Below, in pieces: positions 1 through 8,262 of a DNA stretch of 64,000 nt. The DNA is from Paenibacillus sp. MMS20-IR301. GTDB lineage: Bacteria; Bacillota; Bacilli; Paenibacillales; Paenibacillaceae. Each line of letters opens with the position of its first letter. The first letter of the stretch is position 1. Both the position numbers and the translations under genes were made by a program. The DNA lies in NCBI RefSeq assembly GCF_032302195.1, contig NZ_CP135275.1, positions 4,836,001 through 4,900,000 on the forward strand, in the 5' to 3' direction. Below the pieces are notes generated by a model. The model was given only the letters and a program-made list of their open reading frames with translations, was not told where the DNA came from and searched no databases.

Positions 1-967
1 AAGAAGGCAATACAGCGGCTAACTGCTCCATCAGTGACTGCAGGGCAGAGAATGTCGGCCACAGCCGGGTGAACACCAGAATGACCAGCAGCAGATTAGG
101 GCCCTCTACCTGCAGGAACCGGAAGGATACGAAGATAAATACGGCTATCAGCAGCGTGGAGGACAGTTTGTACAGCAGCTGGGAGTTGGAACGCAGACGG
201 GTATGATCCAGCTGCTCCTGCTTCACCTCTGCGGTGAAGGCATGCAGCCATTCCAGCCGGGAATGCTCCAGGTTATTGCTTTTGATATCCTTGATTCCAT
301 TCAGCTGGTCGGTGATTCCTCCCAGATAGGTCTTGCCCAGCTCCGTACTGCGGCCGCCCAGCTTCTTGGCCTTCCGGATGAATCTGCGGGAGAAGATAGA
401 CAGCAGGGCGGCGCAAACCATTACGGCGACAGTCATCTTGGGGGACAGCCAGAAGGCGAAGCCGATCTGCACGAGCGTGAACAGCAATGTAGTAATAAAC
501 TGCAGGAATGCGCTGATCCCGGCCAGCACTCTGGCCAGCTCCGTGGTCATCACATTGATCAGATCGGAGGTGCGCTTCTTCAGGAAAAAAGACCACTCCG
601 CCCGCAGCAGCGCGCTATATACCTCGTAACGCAGCTGCCTGCCATAGGTCTGCTGGATTTCCACATTGCGGATGGTCACGAACCGGGAAATCAGATTCTG
701 GCAGAGCACAATGAAGACATACGCGCCGAGCACCAGCATAAGCGCGGTTGTCTGCGGCAGCTCAGAGATGAAGCCGAGCGCCGGGAGATGATTGCCGGCT
801 GCCGCTGCAGCGCCAAGCTGAATACCGGCCATCCCCAGCATAGGCACAAGCAGCAGGATCGCAGAACTTTCCAGCAGTCCGCTGATCACCATCCCGAGCA
901 GATTGAGATATAGTTTAACCCCCGACAAGCGCTGAAGCTGCCGGACATAATTCAGTACCGCTTGCAT
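1..967 (-). CDS. lasso peptide ABC exporter, membrane domain (partial, runs off left edge)
   Basis: The frame is open from an ATG at 967 to the window edge, giving about 322 residues without a stop. The protein starts MQAVLNYVRQLQRL and has several hydrophobic segments (around residues 18-38, 65-85, 140-175 and 265-300), as in the transmembrane domain of an ABC exporter; the nucleotide-binding domain would lie beyond base 1. The start lies 4 bases after the B2 stop codon, so it is the last visible gene of the lasso operon. In related clusters this protein (D) exports the mature lasso peptide and gives self-immunity. Family and position are clear; export of this peptide is inferred. Confidence 0.85.
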   Translation of the reverse strand, partial: MQAVLNYVRQLQRLSGVKLYLNLLGMVISGLLESSAILLLVPMLGMAGIQLGAAAAAGNHLPALGFISELPQTTALMLVLGAYVFIVLCQNLISRFVTIRNVEIQQTYGRQLRYEVYSALLRAEWSFFLKKRTSDLINVMTTELARVLAGISAFLQFITTLLFTLVQIGFAFWLSPKMTVAVMVCAALLSIFSRRFIRKAKKLGGRSTELGKTYLGGITDQLNGIKDIKSNNLEHSRLEWLHAFTAEVKQEQLDHTRLRSNSQLLYKLSSTLLIAVFIFVSFRFLQVEGPNLLLVILVFTRLWPTFSALQSLMEQLAAVLPS

Positions 968-971
968 GGCC

Positions 972-1439
972 TCACCCCGTTTGCCCGGCTTGTAACACTT
1001 TGGCGAATTTCTCTACAACCACGAACCCCTGCATCGCATCATCCCCGGATACATAATAAGCTCCGCTGCGCAGCCAGGCATGGGCAATCATCGCCCCCTG
1101 CTTATCCCGCGCCACTCCCATATAGAGGGTGCTCTCAATTCCCCGCTTCTCCAGCATCTTCAGGCCGGTTACCGCCCTGACCATACAGGTGCTTTTCCAC
1201 GGCGTATAACGGCTGATGACACGAATCGCTTTGGTGATCTGCTGCACGCGGGGAATATCCGCTTCTTTCGTTACCGTGGAGGTTTCCATAGCTTTCACCC
1301 CAAGTTGGGGTGCAGTCTTGGCAAAAGGAAACAGCAGCTGGATTCGGACCAGCAAAAGCCGCCATAACGCTTCAGGAATCAGCGCAAGTGCGGCTTTGTC
1401 ATACTTCAGCAAATTCCCGATACGCCGCAAAGTAATCAT
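972..1439 (-). CDS. lasso peptide biosynthesis B2 protein (leader peptidase)
   Basis: 155 residues, the usual size for a stand-alone B2 protein of the transglutaminase-like superfamily. The cysteine-protease triad is visible: Cys in WKSTCMVRAV, His in MIAHAWL, and an Asp in YYVSGDDAM. In lasso clusters B2 cuts the leader from the precursor after B1 delivers it. Its ATG overlaps the B1 stop (ATGA at 1439-1436), so the two are translationally coupled. The exporter follows 4 bases downstream. Confidence 0.9.
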   Translation of the reverse strand: MITLRRIGNLLKYDKAALALIPEALWRLLLVRIQLLFPFAKTAPQLGVKAMETSTVTKEADIPRVQQITKAIRVISRYTPWKSTCMVRAVTGLKMLEKRGIESTLYMGVARDKQGAMIAHAWLRSGAYYVSGDDAMQGFVVVEKFAKVLQAGQTG

Positions 1440-1741
1440 GATCCGCTGACAACAGCGACCAGATCCTCATTCAGCAGATTTTGCACAAAATCAGTCACGT
1501 CCTGCTGTGCCAGCTCTGCCGGAACCTCAAAAATCTCCTGCATGATCTCAGCAATCCGGCGGATCGATACCGGAGCGGACAGCGCCTCCCAGATCTCTCC
1601 TCCTACCTCACCGAGGTTGTAATACTTGCCGTTCTGCACATTCAGCATGACCTTCTCGCCGTCCATGTCACTGGCGATATTGCCTTCCCGTTGAACCAGT
1701 ACCGAATCAAGGGACAGAACCTCTGCCGTGTTCATATTCAT
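1436..1741 (-). CDS. lasso peptide biosynthesis B1 protein (PqqD-family leader-binding protein)
   Basis: 101 residues, PqqD-like. It contains the typical segment DGEKVMLNVQNGKYYNLGEVGGEIWE and a C-terminal helical region with DVTDFVQNLL. In lasso pathways B1 binds the YxxPxL motif of the precursor leader and presents it to B2; that motif is present in the precursor at 2795-2920. The ATG at 1741 overlaps the kinase stop codon (ATGA), and GGAG lies 8 bases upstream inside the kinase gene. Confidence 0.9.
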   Translation of the reverse strand: MNMNTAEVLSLDSVLVQREGNIASDMDGEKVMLNVQNGKYYNLGEVGGEIWEALSAPVSIRRIAEIMQEIFEVPAELAQQDVTDFVQNLLNEDLVAVVSGS

Positions 1742-2676
1742 GCGTTCATCTCCTTCACCTTTTGTGTAATCACCTCAAAGATAAGCTCCGTCTGCTGCGG
1801 TGCGCTGAAGCCCTGCTCCGGACGGGTAAGCCGGTACATCGGCAGCCGGCCTGCGAACGAGGCCAGCATGCCGAAATGCCATTCTCTGACTCCAATGCGG
1901 TCCACGAGCGCTTTTTGATAAGTATGGTTATACAAGGTATGCAGCCGTTCCAGTCCAATGATTGGCTCCAGGGCCACCGGTCCGTCCGGGGATACGGTTA
2001 ATTCAAATATCCCGGCCAGCGGCAGCGGTTCAGCCTGAAAGCGGTCATGCACCGGTACGGCAAACTTGGTCTCCCGCTGAAAAAGCGGACGGTATACAGA
2101 CGAATTCATTCCCAAATAGTCCAGGCTCTGCTGCCAAAGCTTCTGCTGCGGATACCCTGGAACAGCTAATGGATGTCCATTTTGCACCAATACGGGAATA
2201 ACGTCGTCACTGACCAGAAGATGGCCCTGATCCATTAAATATGAAGCCAGCGTCGATTTGCCTGCCCCTGAACGGCCGACTAGCGCGTAAGCTTGATTAT
2301 TCAGCACAAGCGAGCTTCCGTGGAGCGCGAGAATGCCTTTTTGCATCAGCAGAACGCCCATGCAGCTCCCCAGAATAAACAGGCGGATACTATCGGGATC
2401 GGCTTCAGGTACTGGAGATACTGTGATCCTGCTGCCGCTGTGCACCGAAAAGATCGCTGTATCTTTGACGATGAACATGACTTCGTTCTCCGCCGCGCCA
2501 AGGCTCGGCGTTATCTTCGGCACCGCCTTCCAGCGCTCCTCCAGACTGCCGTAAGCAACAGAAATGCTGCCCATAATGCCAGGCTGATCCGTCCGGGGAA
2601 GTTCCGGCAACGGGATTTCGCTGAGAATGTGCAGACCGAAAGCTTTATATCCGAGACATTCCATGGTGCGCGTCAT
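1738..2676 (-). CDS. HPr-kinase-like lasso peptide kinase (PadeK-type)
   Basis: 312 residues from the ATG at 2676, chosen because GGGGTG sits 6 bases upstream; an in-frame GTG at 2685 has no such site. The C-terminal half has a Walker A loop (LVGRSGAGKSTLA, about residue 135) followed by LLVSDDVIPVLV, as in HPr kinase/phosphorylases; the N-terminal part is like other lasso-cluster kinases. Kinases of this type in paeninodin-like clusters phosphorylate the C-terminal Ser side chain of the precursor. The precursor here ends in Ser, so the substrate fits. It lies between the precursor and B1 and overlaps B1 by 4 bases. Confidence 0.88.
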   Translation of the reverse strand: MTRTMECLGYKAFGLHILSEIPLPELPRTDQPGIMGSISVAYGSLEERWKAVPKITPSLGAAENEVMFIVKDTAIFSVHSGSRITVSPVPEADPDSIRLFILGSCMGVLLMQKGILALHGSSLVLNNQAYALVGRSGAGKSTLASYLMDQGHLLVSDDVIPVLVQNGHPLAVPGYPQQKLWQQSLDYLGMNSSVYRPLFQRETKFAVPVHDRFQAEPLPLAGIFELTVSPDGPVALEPIIGLERLHTLYNHTYQKALVDRIGVREWHFGMLASFAGRLPMYRLTRPEQGFSAPQQTELIFEVITQKVKEMNA

Positions 2677-2688
2677 ACTGTTCACCCC

Positions 2689-2817
2689 TTATTTATCAGT
2701 TTCACCCGCCTGCTTCCCGCGGATAATGTAAGGATAGCCCTTATCCCCCTCCAGCAAGCTAAGAGGGATGAGGGCCGGGTACTGCACAAGAGAATTAGGA
2801 GTGATGAACGACTTCAT
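2689..2817 (-). CDS. possible small protein overlapping the lasso precursor (42 aa)
   Basis: An ORF in a different frame from the precursor starts ATG at 2817, overlaps the last 23 bases of the precursor gene, and ends at 2689, directly before the ribosome binding site of the kinase. It would encode a 42-residue protein starting MKSFITPNSLVQY and ending RGKQAGETDK. Codon third positions look normal for this locus. There is only a weak Shine-Dalgarno candidate (GGCGGATC) upstream. I do not recognise the product. It may be a real coupled small gene, a remnant, or chance. Confidence 0.3.
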   Translation of the reverse strand: MKSFITPNSLVQYPALIPLSLLEGDKGYPYIIRGKQAGETDK

Positions 2818-2920
2818 CCGGATCCGCCTGGAAGGAGTCGGCGATCGATAGTCCTGGACCAGCCATAGTCATTTTAACGTCCAATACTTCCAATGCAGGC
2901 TTGCTGTATTCCTTTTTCAT
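2795..2920 (-). CDS. lasso peptide precursor (paeninodin-like)
   Basis: A 41-residue peptide with a strong ribosome binding site (AAGGGGGTG, 8 bases before the ATG). The leader MKKEYSKPALEVLDVKMTM has the YxxPxL motif read by B1 (YSKPAL) and the conserved Thr at the second-last leader position. The predicted 22-residue core starts AGPGLSIAD and ends PDEVVHHS. Ala1 and Asp9 would close a nine-residue macrolactam ring. The core resembles paeninodin, which begins AGPG and ends in a phosphorylated Ser; here the last residue is also Ser. It sits 28 bases after the C gene and before the kinase gene. Confidence 0.93.
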   Translation of the reverse strand: MKKEYSKPALEVLDVKMTMAGPGLSIADSFQADPDEVVHHS

Positions 2921-2948
2921 GTGCTTCACCCCCTTTCAGTTAATCTCA

Positions 2949-4874
2949 TCAGGACAGCCGCTTCAGAAAGCGGTAAACCACCAGTCCTCTGGTCAGAAGG
3001 CGGAAATCCGTGTTGAAAATGAGGGATGGTGCGGGCTCACTACCCAGCCGGTTCAAACATCCGGCGAGCCCGGGTTGATTAAGATATGCCGAGGTGCGGG
3101 GATCCTCAATCATCTCCCGGAGCTCCGCAAGGAAATGCTCCCACTGCGGAAGCATGCGGGTAATTCCGTCCGCCCCCTGCACCCCGCGCCGTTTCCGGTT
3201 CAGTCTGACCCTATCCGGCAGCCTTCCCTCCATCGCCCGGCGGATCAGCGACCGGTCCACTCCGTTCTGGACATACTGCCCTTCCGGCACGGACAGGCAG
3301 AAGTTAATTACGCGCAGGTCATTCGTGGCATCCCGGTCCCATACCCCGTACTTCAGCGACAGCTTGGTAGCCGCCGTTCCGTTCACATTCCAGATATGCG
3401 GCTGCTGAAAATGCTGCCTGCGGATGTTATACACCGTCTGCGCGGCTGGCAGCCCGTTAATCCCTTTCAGCCGCTCATGTACGCCTGTCCGCCGGGCAAG
3501 CTCCGGCGAGATCAGCTCCGGGATCGCCTCGGGCTTGCCGGAGACCAGCTGCCCTATTCCGGGGAAGACCTTGCGCCCGACAATCTGCAGCACCTGCCTA
3601 CGGCTGGCCTCCATGGAACGGCTATACAGCTTGTGCTCCCGGTAGAAGGAGAGCCAGCGGAATTCCCGGATCAGCTTCGCCTGGTAATCCAGTGCAGGCC
3701 CCCAGGATATACTCCAATTGCCCCGTTGTCCGCTGAGGAGAACACCTACCCCCTTGCTCTGCGCTTGCTCATATATACCTTTGAGCCAGTAGGAATTCTC
3801 TATGAATTTGTAGGGCATCTCCATGATATCCAGCCATTCGTCAATCTCGTTGTATGAGTTCCGGTCAGGAAAGTTCAGAAAGCTCGGCTGGATATTGCCT
3901 ACATGGTCAATCGTCTCCTGGATATAAGGGCGTTCATCAGCAACCCGCAAGCCCAGATTAAATCCGGTAAAGTTCTCTACCGGATAGGAGCTGAAGGTGA
4001 ATAACGGCTTCTCCCTGCGGCGCAGCTCTTCCGCAGCAAAACTCACCACGGAACCGGAGTCCAGCCCCCCGCTTAAGTTGGCACCCGCTGCAAGGTGGGT
4101 ACGCAGCCGGTCCTTGACCGCCTGCCCGAATACCTCGCGGAACGCCTCCTCATATTCACTATTACTGTGGAGCTTCAGCTCCGGTGGAGCCTGAAAGGTG
4201 TAATATCTGGAGAATGTCACATGCGCTCCGCTGACGGTTATGGAATGAGCAGGAGGCAGCTGTTCTATTCCTTGATAGACCGTGGAGAACATATCTGCCA
4301 CATCCGTCCGCTCCTGATTCGCCAGATACTCTGAGATCCAGTCCTCATTCACAACACGTTGGCTGTCAGGCATAGACAGCAAGGGATGAATTACGGTGCA
4401 GAAAGAGAACAGACCGCCGGAACGGCGGAAGTAGAGTGTCCGGTTGCCCGAGAAGTCTCTGGCCCCAAACAGCAGCCGCCTGCGTGCATCCCAGAGCATG
4501 AAGGTGAAGTCTCCGACCAGCCGGGCCGGTGCTTCCTCCCCCCACTTCTCATAGGCCAGCAGGATCAGCAGGCTGTCTGGAATGGAATCACGATCCTCAC
4601 GGACAATCTGAAGCTGTCCGAACAGATCATTCCGGTTATCAATGATCGCATCGGCTGCAATAGCCAGACCACGTTCCTTGTCATAGTAAGGCAGAATCTC
4701 ATTCCTTGACTCTGGAGTAATCCACTGTGCACGGCAGCCGAGGAAGATCCCCTCTGCCTGCCAGCTTCTGGCATCATCAGCCGGATAACACTGCAGCTGC
4801 CGCATAAGGCCGGGACCCAGCTCAGGATCGACTGGTTCATGCTGCATAGAATAAATCCCGGTGATTGCGCTCAT
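2949..4874 (-). CDS. lasso peptide macrolactam synthetase (asparagine-synthetase-like C protein)
   Basis: 641 residues from the ATG at 4874, chosen because GGAGG lies 7 bases upstream; a longer frame from 4904 has none. It has an N-terminal glutamine-amidotransferase-like domain (MSAITGIYS) without the Cys at position 2 that true glutaminases need, and a C-terminal synthetase domain with the PP-loop NLSGGLDSGSV. In lasso pathways this enzyme adenylates the ring Asp/Glu and forms the amide with the first core residue. It is the first gene of the operon. Confidence 0.92.
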   Translation of the reverse strand: MSAITGIYSMQHEPVDPELGPGLMRQLQCYPADDARSWQAEGIFLGCRAQWITPESRNEILPYYDKERGLAIAADAIIDNRNDLFGQLQIVREDRDSIPDSLLILLAYEKWGEEAPARLVGDFTFMLWDARRRLLFGARDFSGNRTLYFRRSGGLFSFCTVIHPLLSMPDSQRVVNEDWISEYLANQERTDVADMFSTVYQGIEQLPPAHSITVSGAHVTFSRYYTFQAPPELKLHSNSEYEEAFREVFGQAVKDRLRTHLAAGANLSGGLDSGSVVSFAAEELRRREKPLFTFSSYPVENFTGFNLGLRVADERPYIQETIDHVGNIQPSFLNFPDRNSYNEIDEWLDIMEMPYKFIENSYWLKGIYEQAQSKGVGVLLSGQRGNWSISWGPALDYQAKLIREFRWLSFYREHKLYSRSMEASRRQVLQIVGRKVFPGIGQLVSGKPEAIPELISPELARRTGVHERLKGINGLPAAQTVYNIRRQHFQQPHIWNVNGTAATKLSLKYGVWDRDATNDLRVINFCLSVPEGQYVQNGVDRSLIRRAMEGRLPDRVRLNRKRRGVQGADGITRMLPQWEHFLAELREMIEDPRTSAYLNQPGLAGCLNRLGSEPAPSLIFNTDFRLLTRGLVVYRFLKRLS

Positions 4875-4904
4875 TGTCAGACCTCCATCTATCCGGAATT
4901 CCAA

Positions 4905-4970
4905 TACCAGTTCTTTATAAAGAATATTTCTTACTATATAAGATAACGATCTTGCTATAATTTGTGAATA
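4905..4970 (-). promoter_or_regulatory. candidate lasso operon promoter with two inverted repeats
   Basis: On the minus strand a TTCACA (4968-4963) and TATCTT (4945-4940) pair, spaced by 17 bases, could be a sigma-A promoter. Between it and the C gene is a perfect 14-base palindrome, TTCTTTATAAAGAA (4911-4924). A second inverted repeat, AAGAT-N4-ATCTT (4940-4953), covers the -10 box. Either could bind a regulator; none is encoded next to it. Confidence 0.4.
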
Positions 4971-5047
4971 ACACCTTAGTTTACATTTTAGTTATCCTTT
5001 GGGGTATTGACTTATTAGAATACTTCAAGATGGATTACTAATTAGGA

Positions 5048-5056
5048 TGGTATAAT
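5048..5056 (+). promoter_or_regulatory. extended -10 promoter for the GNAT gene at 5089
   Basis: TGGTATAAT is a consensus extended -10 element 32 bases before the start codon. No good -35 box stands at 17 bases, which is normal for extended -10 promoters. A Shine-Dalgarno GGGAGAGG precedes the ATG. Confidence 0.65.
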
Positions 5057-5088
5057 AGGAGGGAATTTGACCTGGGAGAGGATTTACG

Positions 5089-5991
5089 ATGCGGGAAATA
5101 CCGGAATTTGAATTTATCAAAGACTATAAGCATAACGAGGTGTTACGGCAGAGCTTCTTCAGTCTGGCTGCGGACACATTCGAACTGCAGCTGGAACGCT
5201 GGTATGAGGAGGGTTTCTGGAACGAACGTTATATTCCTTATTCTTATGCAGAGGGAAACCGGGTTATTGCCAATGTCTCAGTTAATCTGCTTGAGCTGAT
5301 CATAGATGGTGTAAAGTGTACCGCTGTTCAGCTCGGTACGGTAATGACTCATCCTGACTACCGGGGACGGGGGCTGTCCGCCCGGCTAATGGACAAAGTG
5401 CTCGAGGATTACGGAGATCAGGCGGAGTTCATGTACCTGTTCGCCAATGATACGGTGCTGGATTTCTATCCAAGGTTTGGTTTCCGTCCGGTAGAGGAAC
5501 AGCTTTTCTCCATGGATTGTCCTGCCGGAACAGCAGGATCTGCCGGGTCTGCAGAAATCCGCAAGCTGGATCTCTCTATATCCGGTGATCTGAATCTGAT
5601 CTCTGCACTGGCAGCACAGCGGCTGCCCGTATCAGAACGTCTAAGCGTAAGCGGCGCCCAAGGGCTGCTGATGTTCTACTGCCTGAATGTCTTCAGCAAT
5701 AATCTTTATTATCTGGAGGATGAGGAGCTCCTCGCCATCTGCCAGCAGGAGAACGGGCAGCTGGAGATATTCGATCTGATCAGCACGAAGCCTTTATCCA
5801 TCCGCGAGACGGCATTTAAGCTTGCAGACAGCAGCACAGAGACTATAGTGTTCCACTTCACTCCGGACGATGACAGTGACGGGCCTCAGCTCAGCAGCAG
5901 CAGCAGCTACTCCGGCGGTTTATTCGTTAGGAACCTTGGCAGCCGGCAGTATCCGCCAGACGTCAAGCATCCGGCTACATCCATTGCCTGA
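5089..5991 (+). CDS. GNAT family N-acetyltransferase
   Basis: 300 residues. The N-terminal half is a GNAT fold with the acetyl-CoA-binding segment TVMTHPDYRGRGLSARLMDKV (about residues 85-105) and the later FYPRFGFRPVEE strand-helix. The C-terminal half is longer than in simple GNATs and may be a second, degenerate acetyltransferase-like domain; it ends in a serine-rich stretch. The substrate cannot be read from sequence. It is divergent from the lasso operon and has its own promoter. Confidence 0.8.
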   Translation: MREIPEFEFIKDYKHNEVLRQSFFSLAADTFELQLERWYEEGFWNERYIPYSYAEGNRVIANVSVNLLELIIDGVKCTAVQLGTVMTHPDYRGRGLSARLMDKVLEDYGDQAEFMYLFANDTVLDFYPRFGFRPVEEQLFSMDCPAGTAGSAGSAEIRKLDLSISGDLNLISALAAQRLPVSERLSVSGAQGLLMFYCLNVFSNNLYYLEDEELLAICQQENGQLEIFDLISTKPLSIRETAFKLADSSTETIVFHFTPDDDSDGPQLSSSSSYSGGLFVRNLGSRQYPPDVKHPATSIA

Positions 5992-6009
5992 GCACAGTCC
6001 GCAGAATAT

Positions 6010-6672
6010 TCAAAGCGTCATGAACTGCCCCTGCCGGGCCAGATAGGCTTCCTTCTCCTTATAATCCGGCATTATGCTTCCCAGGCGGCGCCAGAAGGAA
6101 CGGTCATGATTCATATGCAGCAGATGGCATAGCTCATGAATAATGACATAGTCGATTACTTCAGGCGGCGCCATGGCCAGGCGGTAGTTGAACGTCAGTT
6201 TTTTATCAAAGCTGCAGCTCCCCCACTTCGTCCGCGATTCAACAATTTCGATACTCTTCGGCTTCACCTTGAGCTGCGTTTGGTACGGGACGATGCGCTC
6301 GGCTACGATTTTTTTCAGGCTGGCCGTATAGAATTTCTTCAGCGCAAGCTTCAGCTCATCCGCCTCCCCGTCAGGGGCCGCAATCAGCTCATGCAGCGCG
6401 TACTCCTTCCCCAGATACAGGAAAGCCTCCTCCCCCTGATACTCCTTCGCCTTCGGCACCTGTCGGGCCGCCGCATTGCTGCGCAGCTGCTCCAGTATCC
6501 GCGGTCCCAGCCTCTCCACCGCACTGCGCAGACTCTCTTCACTTGTTCCTTTGGGCGCCTTAACCGTAATGAGATCAGACATGCCAATCTGCACCGAAAT
6601 CTTCTTGCGCTTAGCATATTGGACATGGAGTGTAATCAGCTGATCTTCTAGCTTAATTTGCATAGCCACCAT
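6010..6672 (-). CDS. YgjP/M48-like metallopeptidase (DUF45)
   Basis: 220 residues. The zinc motif HELCHLLHMNHDRSFW near residue 180 (HExxH plus a downstream His) and the segment TKWGSCSFDKKLTFNYRL are characteristic of the YgjP/WLM-type family. It is a predicted cytosolic protein without signal peptide. The start is uncertain: ATGs at 6672 and 6663 both lack a well-spaced ribosome binding site. Its cellular substrate is unknown. Confidence 0.85.
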   Translation of the reverse strand: MVAMQIKLEDQLITLHVQYAKRKKISVQIGMSDLITVKAPKGTSEESLRSAVERLGPRILEQLRSNAAARQVPKAKEYQGEEAFLYLGKEYALHELIAAPDGEADELKLALKKFYTASLKKIVAERIVPYQTQLKVKPKSIEIVESRTKWGSCSFDKKLTFNYRLAMAPPEVIDYVIIHELCHLLHMNHDRSFWRRLGSIMPDYKEKEAYLARQGQFMTL

Positions 6673-6686
6673 CGTTTCTGTAATTT

Positions 6687-8069
6687 CTAGTACACCGGAT
6701 ATCCGAAAATAAACACAGTCAGATACAGCAGACTGGTAATAATATAAAAAGCGCTCAAGGCCATATCTTTTCTTCTATTGTCTTTAGTCAGCAATGCGGC
6801 CGCAAAGGCCAGCGGGAAGGCCACAGCAAAGTAACGTGGCGCGGACAACAGCCAGGTAGGGCCGACCACATAAGCGAAGTATACTAAAAAATACGCCATA
6901 TAGGCAGGATTGAGCTTCTTTGCACTTCCAAGCATAGTCAGGAGCACGAGGAAGATCACACTCAGATTCGGCAGCCACAGCCCCAGGAAGGTACGGTAAT
7001 CCCCTTCTTTGAAGGTTCTTATAGCGTACTCCATCTGATATCTTACCGTATCGAAAAAGAAATAGAAACGCTGCGACCAATGCTCCTTCTGATAGATGCT
7101 GAACTGAAATGCATTACCTGTCACTTTGTAATTAATGTAGAGATAAGCCAGCAGCCCAAAGGACACTACACCCAGGCAAAGCACGCCCGAGATCAGCCGG
7201 TTCGTAAATCCCCGCCGCCGTCCTGTGTATTTGTAGCCCGCCACAAGGCTCCGGGCAAATTCCACGGCAATCGGTACAGCCAGCAGGATACCCGGCGAAC
7301 GGGTAAATCCGGCTAATGCGGCACAGAGGCAGCCAAGCAGCCACCGTTGTTTGCGTACATAATAAAGGGCCATCAGAGAGAGCAGCAGGAACAGCGATTC
7401 GGTCATAGGGATGAAGAAGAAGAAGGCGGACGGGAAAATGAAGATATACTTCACTACCCGCAGGGCATTCTTGCGCTCCATATCCAGCCGGGCGAGCTCA
7501 TATGCGGTAATAGCCGCAGCCAGCGCACAAAGGTTAGCCACAATGAATCCGGCAACCATATAGTTGCCCGCGAAGAATTGCACCAGCTTAATGATAACCG
7601 GAAACAGCGGCAGGAATACTATATGGAATCTGGAATCGCCTTCAGTAACATACCAGTTCTTCGCGATCCCCAGATAAGAGGTGGCATCAATGCCGCCGAT
7701 ATGCCAGATATCAATAAACCGCGACCACACTCCGGCGGAATACCCATCCTTAAGGATCCAGAGCACATAAGCGAGAAGTACCAGCAGCACACGGCTTATC
7801 ACCATCCAGAGCATAATCTTAAGCCAGGTCTGCCGCCGCTCCTGAACTTCATCCCTTATGCCAGACGAAGCTGATTCAGTCTGCGTCAGGATGTAACCGG
7901 TCAAAGCAGGAATCGCCCGCAGTCCCGTCCACACAAATAGCCCCAGACACAGCAGCGAAGTTATTATTCCCGGCAGAGCCCAGGTCTGCACCCCCGTTGC
8001 CCATACCCATGCTGCAATTACTATAATGAATAGAAATAAAGCTGATACTGTCTTGTCGGACTTGTTCAC
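6687..8069 (-). CDS. PIG-V-like membrane mannosyltransferase
   Basis: 460 residues from a GTG at 8069, chosen because GGAGG lies 6 bases upstream; upstream in-frame ATGs have no site. It is a polytopic protein with about 10-12 hydrophobic segments. The loop GGIDATSYLGIAKNWYV and the FLPLFPVIIKL segment resemble bacterial PIG-V/GT-C glycosyltransferases, which use polyprenyl-phosphate sugars outside the membrane. The acceptor is unknown. It ends 14 bases before the metallopeptidase gene, so the two may be cotranscribed. Confidence 0.7.
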   Translation of the reverse strand: MNKSDKTVSALFLFIIVIAAWVWATGVQTWALPGIITSLLCLGLFVWTGLRAIPALTGYILTQTESASSGIRDEVQERRQTWLKIMLWMVISRVLLVLLAYVLWILKDGYSAGVWSRFIDIWHIGGIDATSYLGIAKNWYVTEGDSRFHIVFLPLFPVIIKLVQFFAGNYMVAGFIVANLCALAAAITAYELARLDMERKNALRVVKYIFIFPSAFFFFIPMTESLFLLLSLMALYYVRKQRWLLGCLCAALAGFTRSPGILLAVPIAVEFARSLVAGYKYTGRRRGFTNRLISGVLCLGVVSFGLLAYLYINYKVTGNAFQFSIYQKEHWSQRFYFFFDTVRYQMEYAIRTFKEGDYRTFLGLWLPNLSVIFLVLLTMLGSAKKLNPAYMAYFLVYFAYVVGPTWLLSAPRYFAVAFPLAFAAALLTKDNRRKDMALSAFYIITSLLYLTVFIFGYPVY

Positions 8070-8190
8070 AGGTAGCCTCCGGTTCCGCATCAGTTGCGGC
8101 ATTTTGGATGATATGTAGTCGAAATCCCTCTTTTTCTCATTTTCTTATACAAGTCCCTGTAACACAATGATTAGTTTATAAAAGTTAGGC

Positions 8191-8233
8191 AAAAGCAAAA
8201 AGGAACGCCGCTTGAACTCTCGCAGCGTTCCTT
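8191..8233 (-). terminator. rho-independent terminator of the peptide ABC operon
   Basis: On the minus strand a 9-bp stem (AAGGAACGC / GCGTTCCTT, 8233-8225 and 8208-8200) is followed by a T-rich run (TTTGCTTTT). It lies 30 bases after the last gene of the operon. Confidence 0.85.
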
Positions 8234-8262
8234 ATCTTGCAGAACTATTTCACCCTCAGGAA

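Noticed and set aside
2901..3857. 318-codon plus-strand ORF opposite the lasso C gene
   Set aside because: It is antisense to a clearly conserved enzyme gene and has no recognisable domain.
5007..5012. TTGACT as -35 box for the GNAT gene at 5089
   Set aside because: It is 38 bases from the TATAAT at 5051; the extended -10 explains the promoter better.
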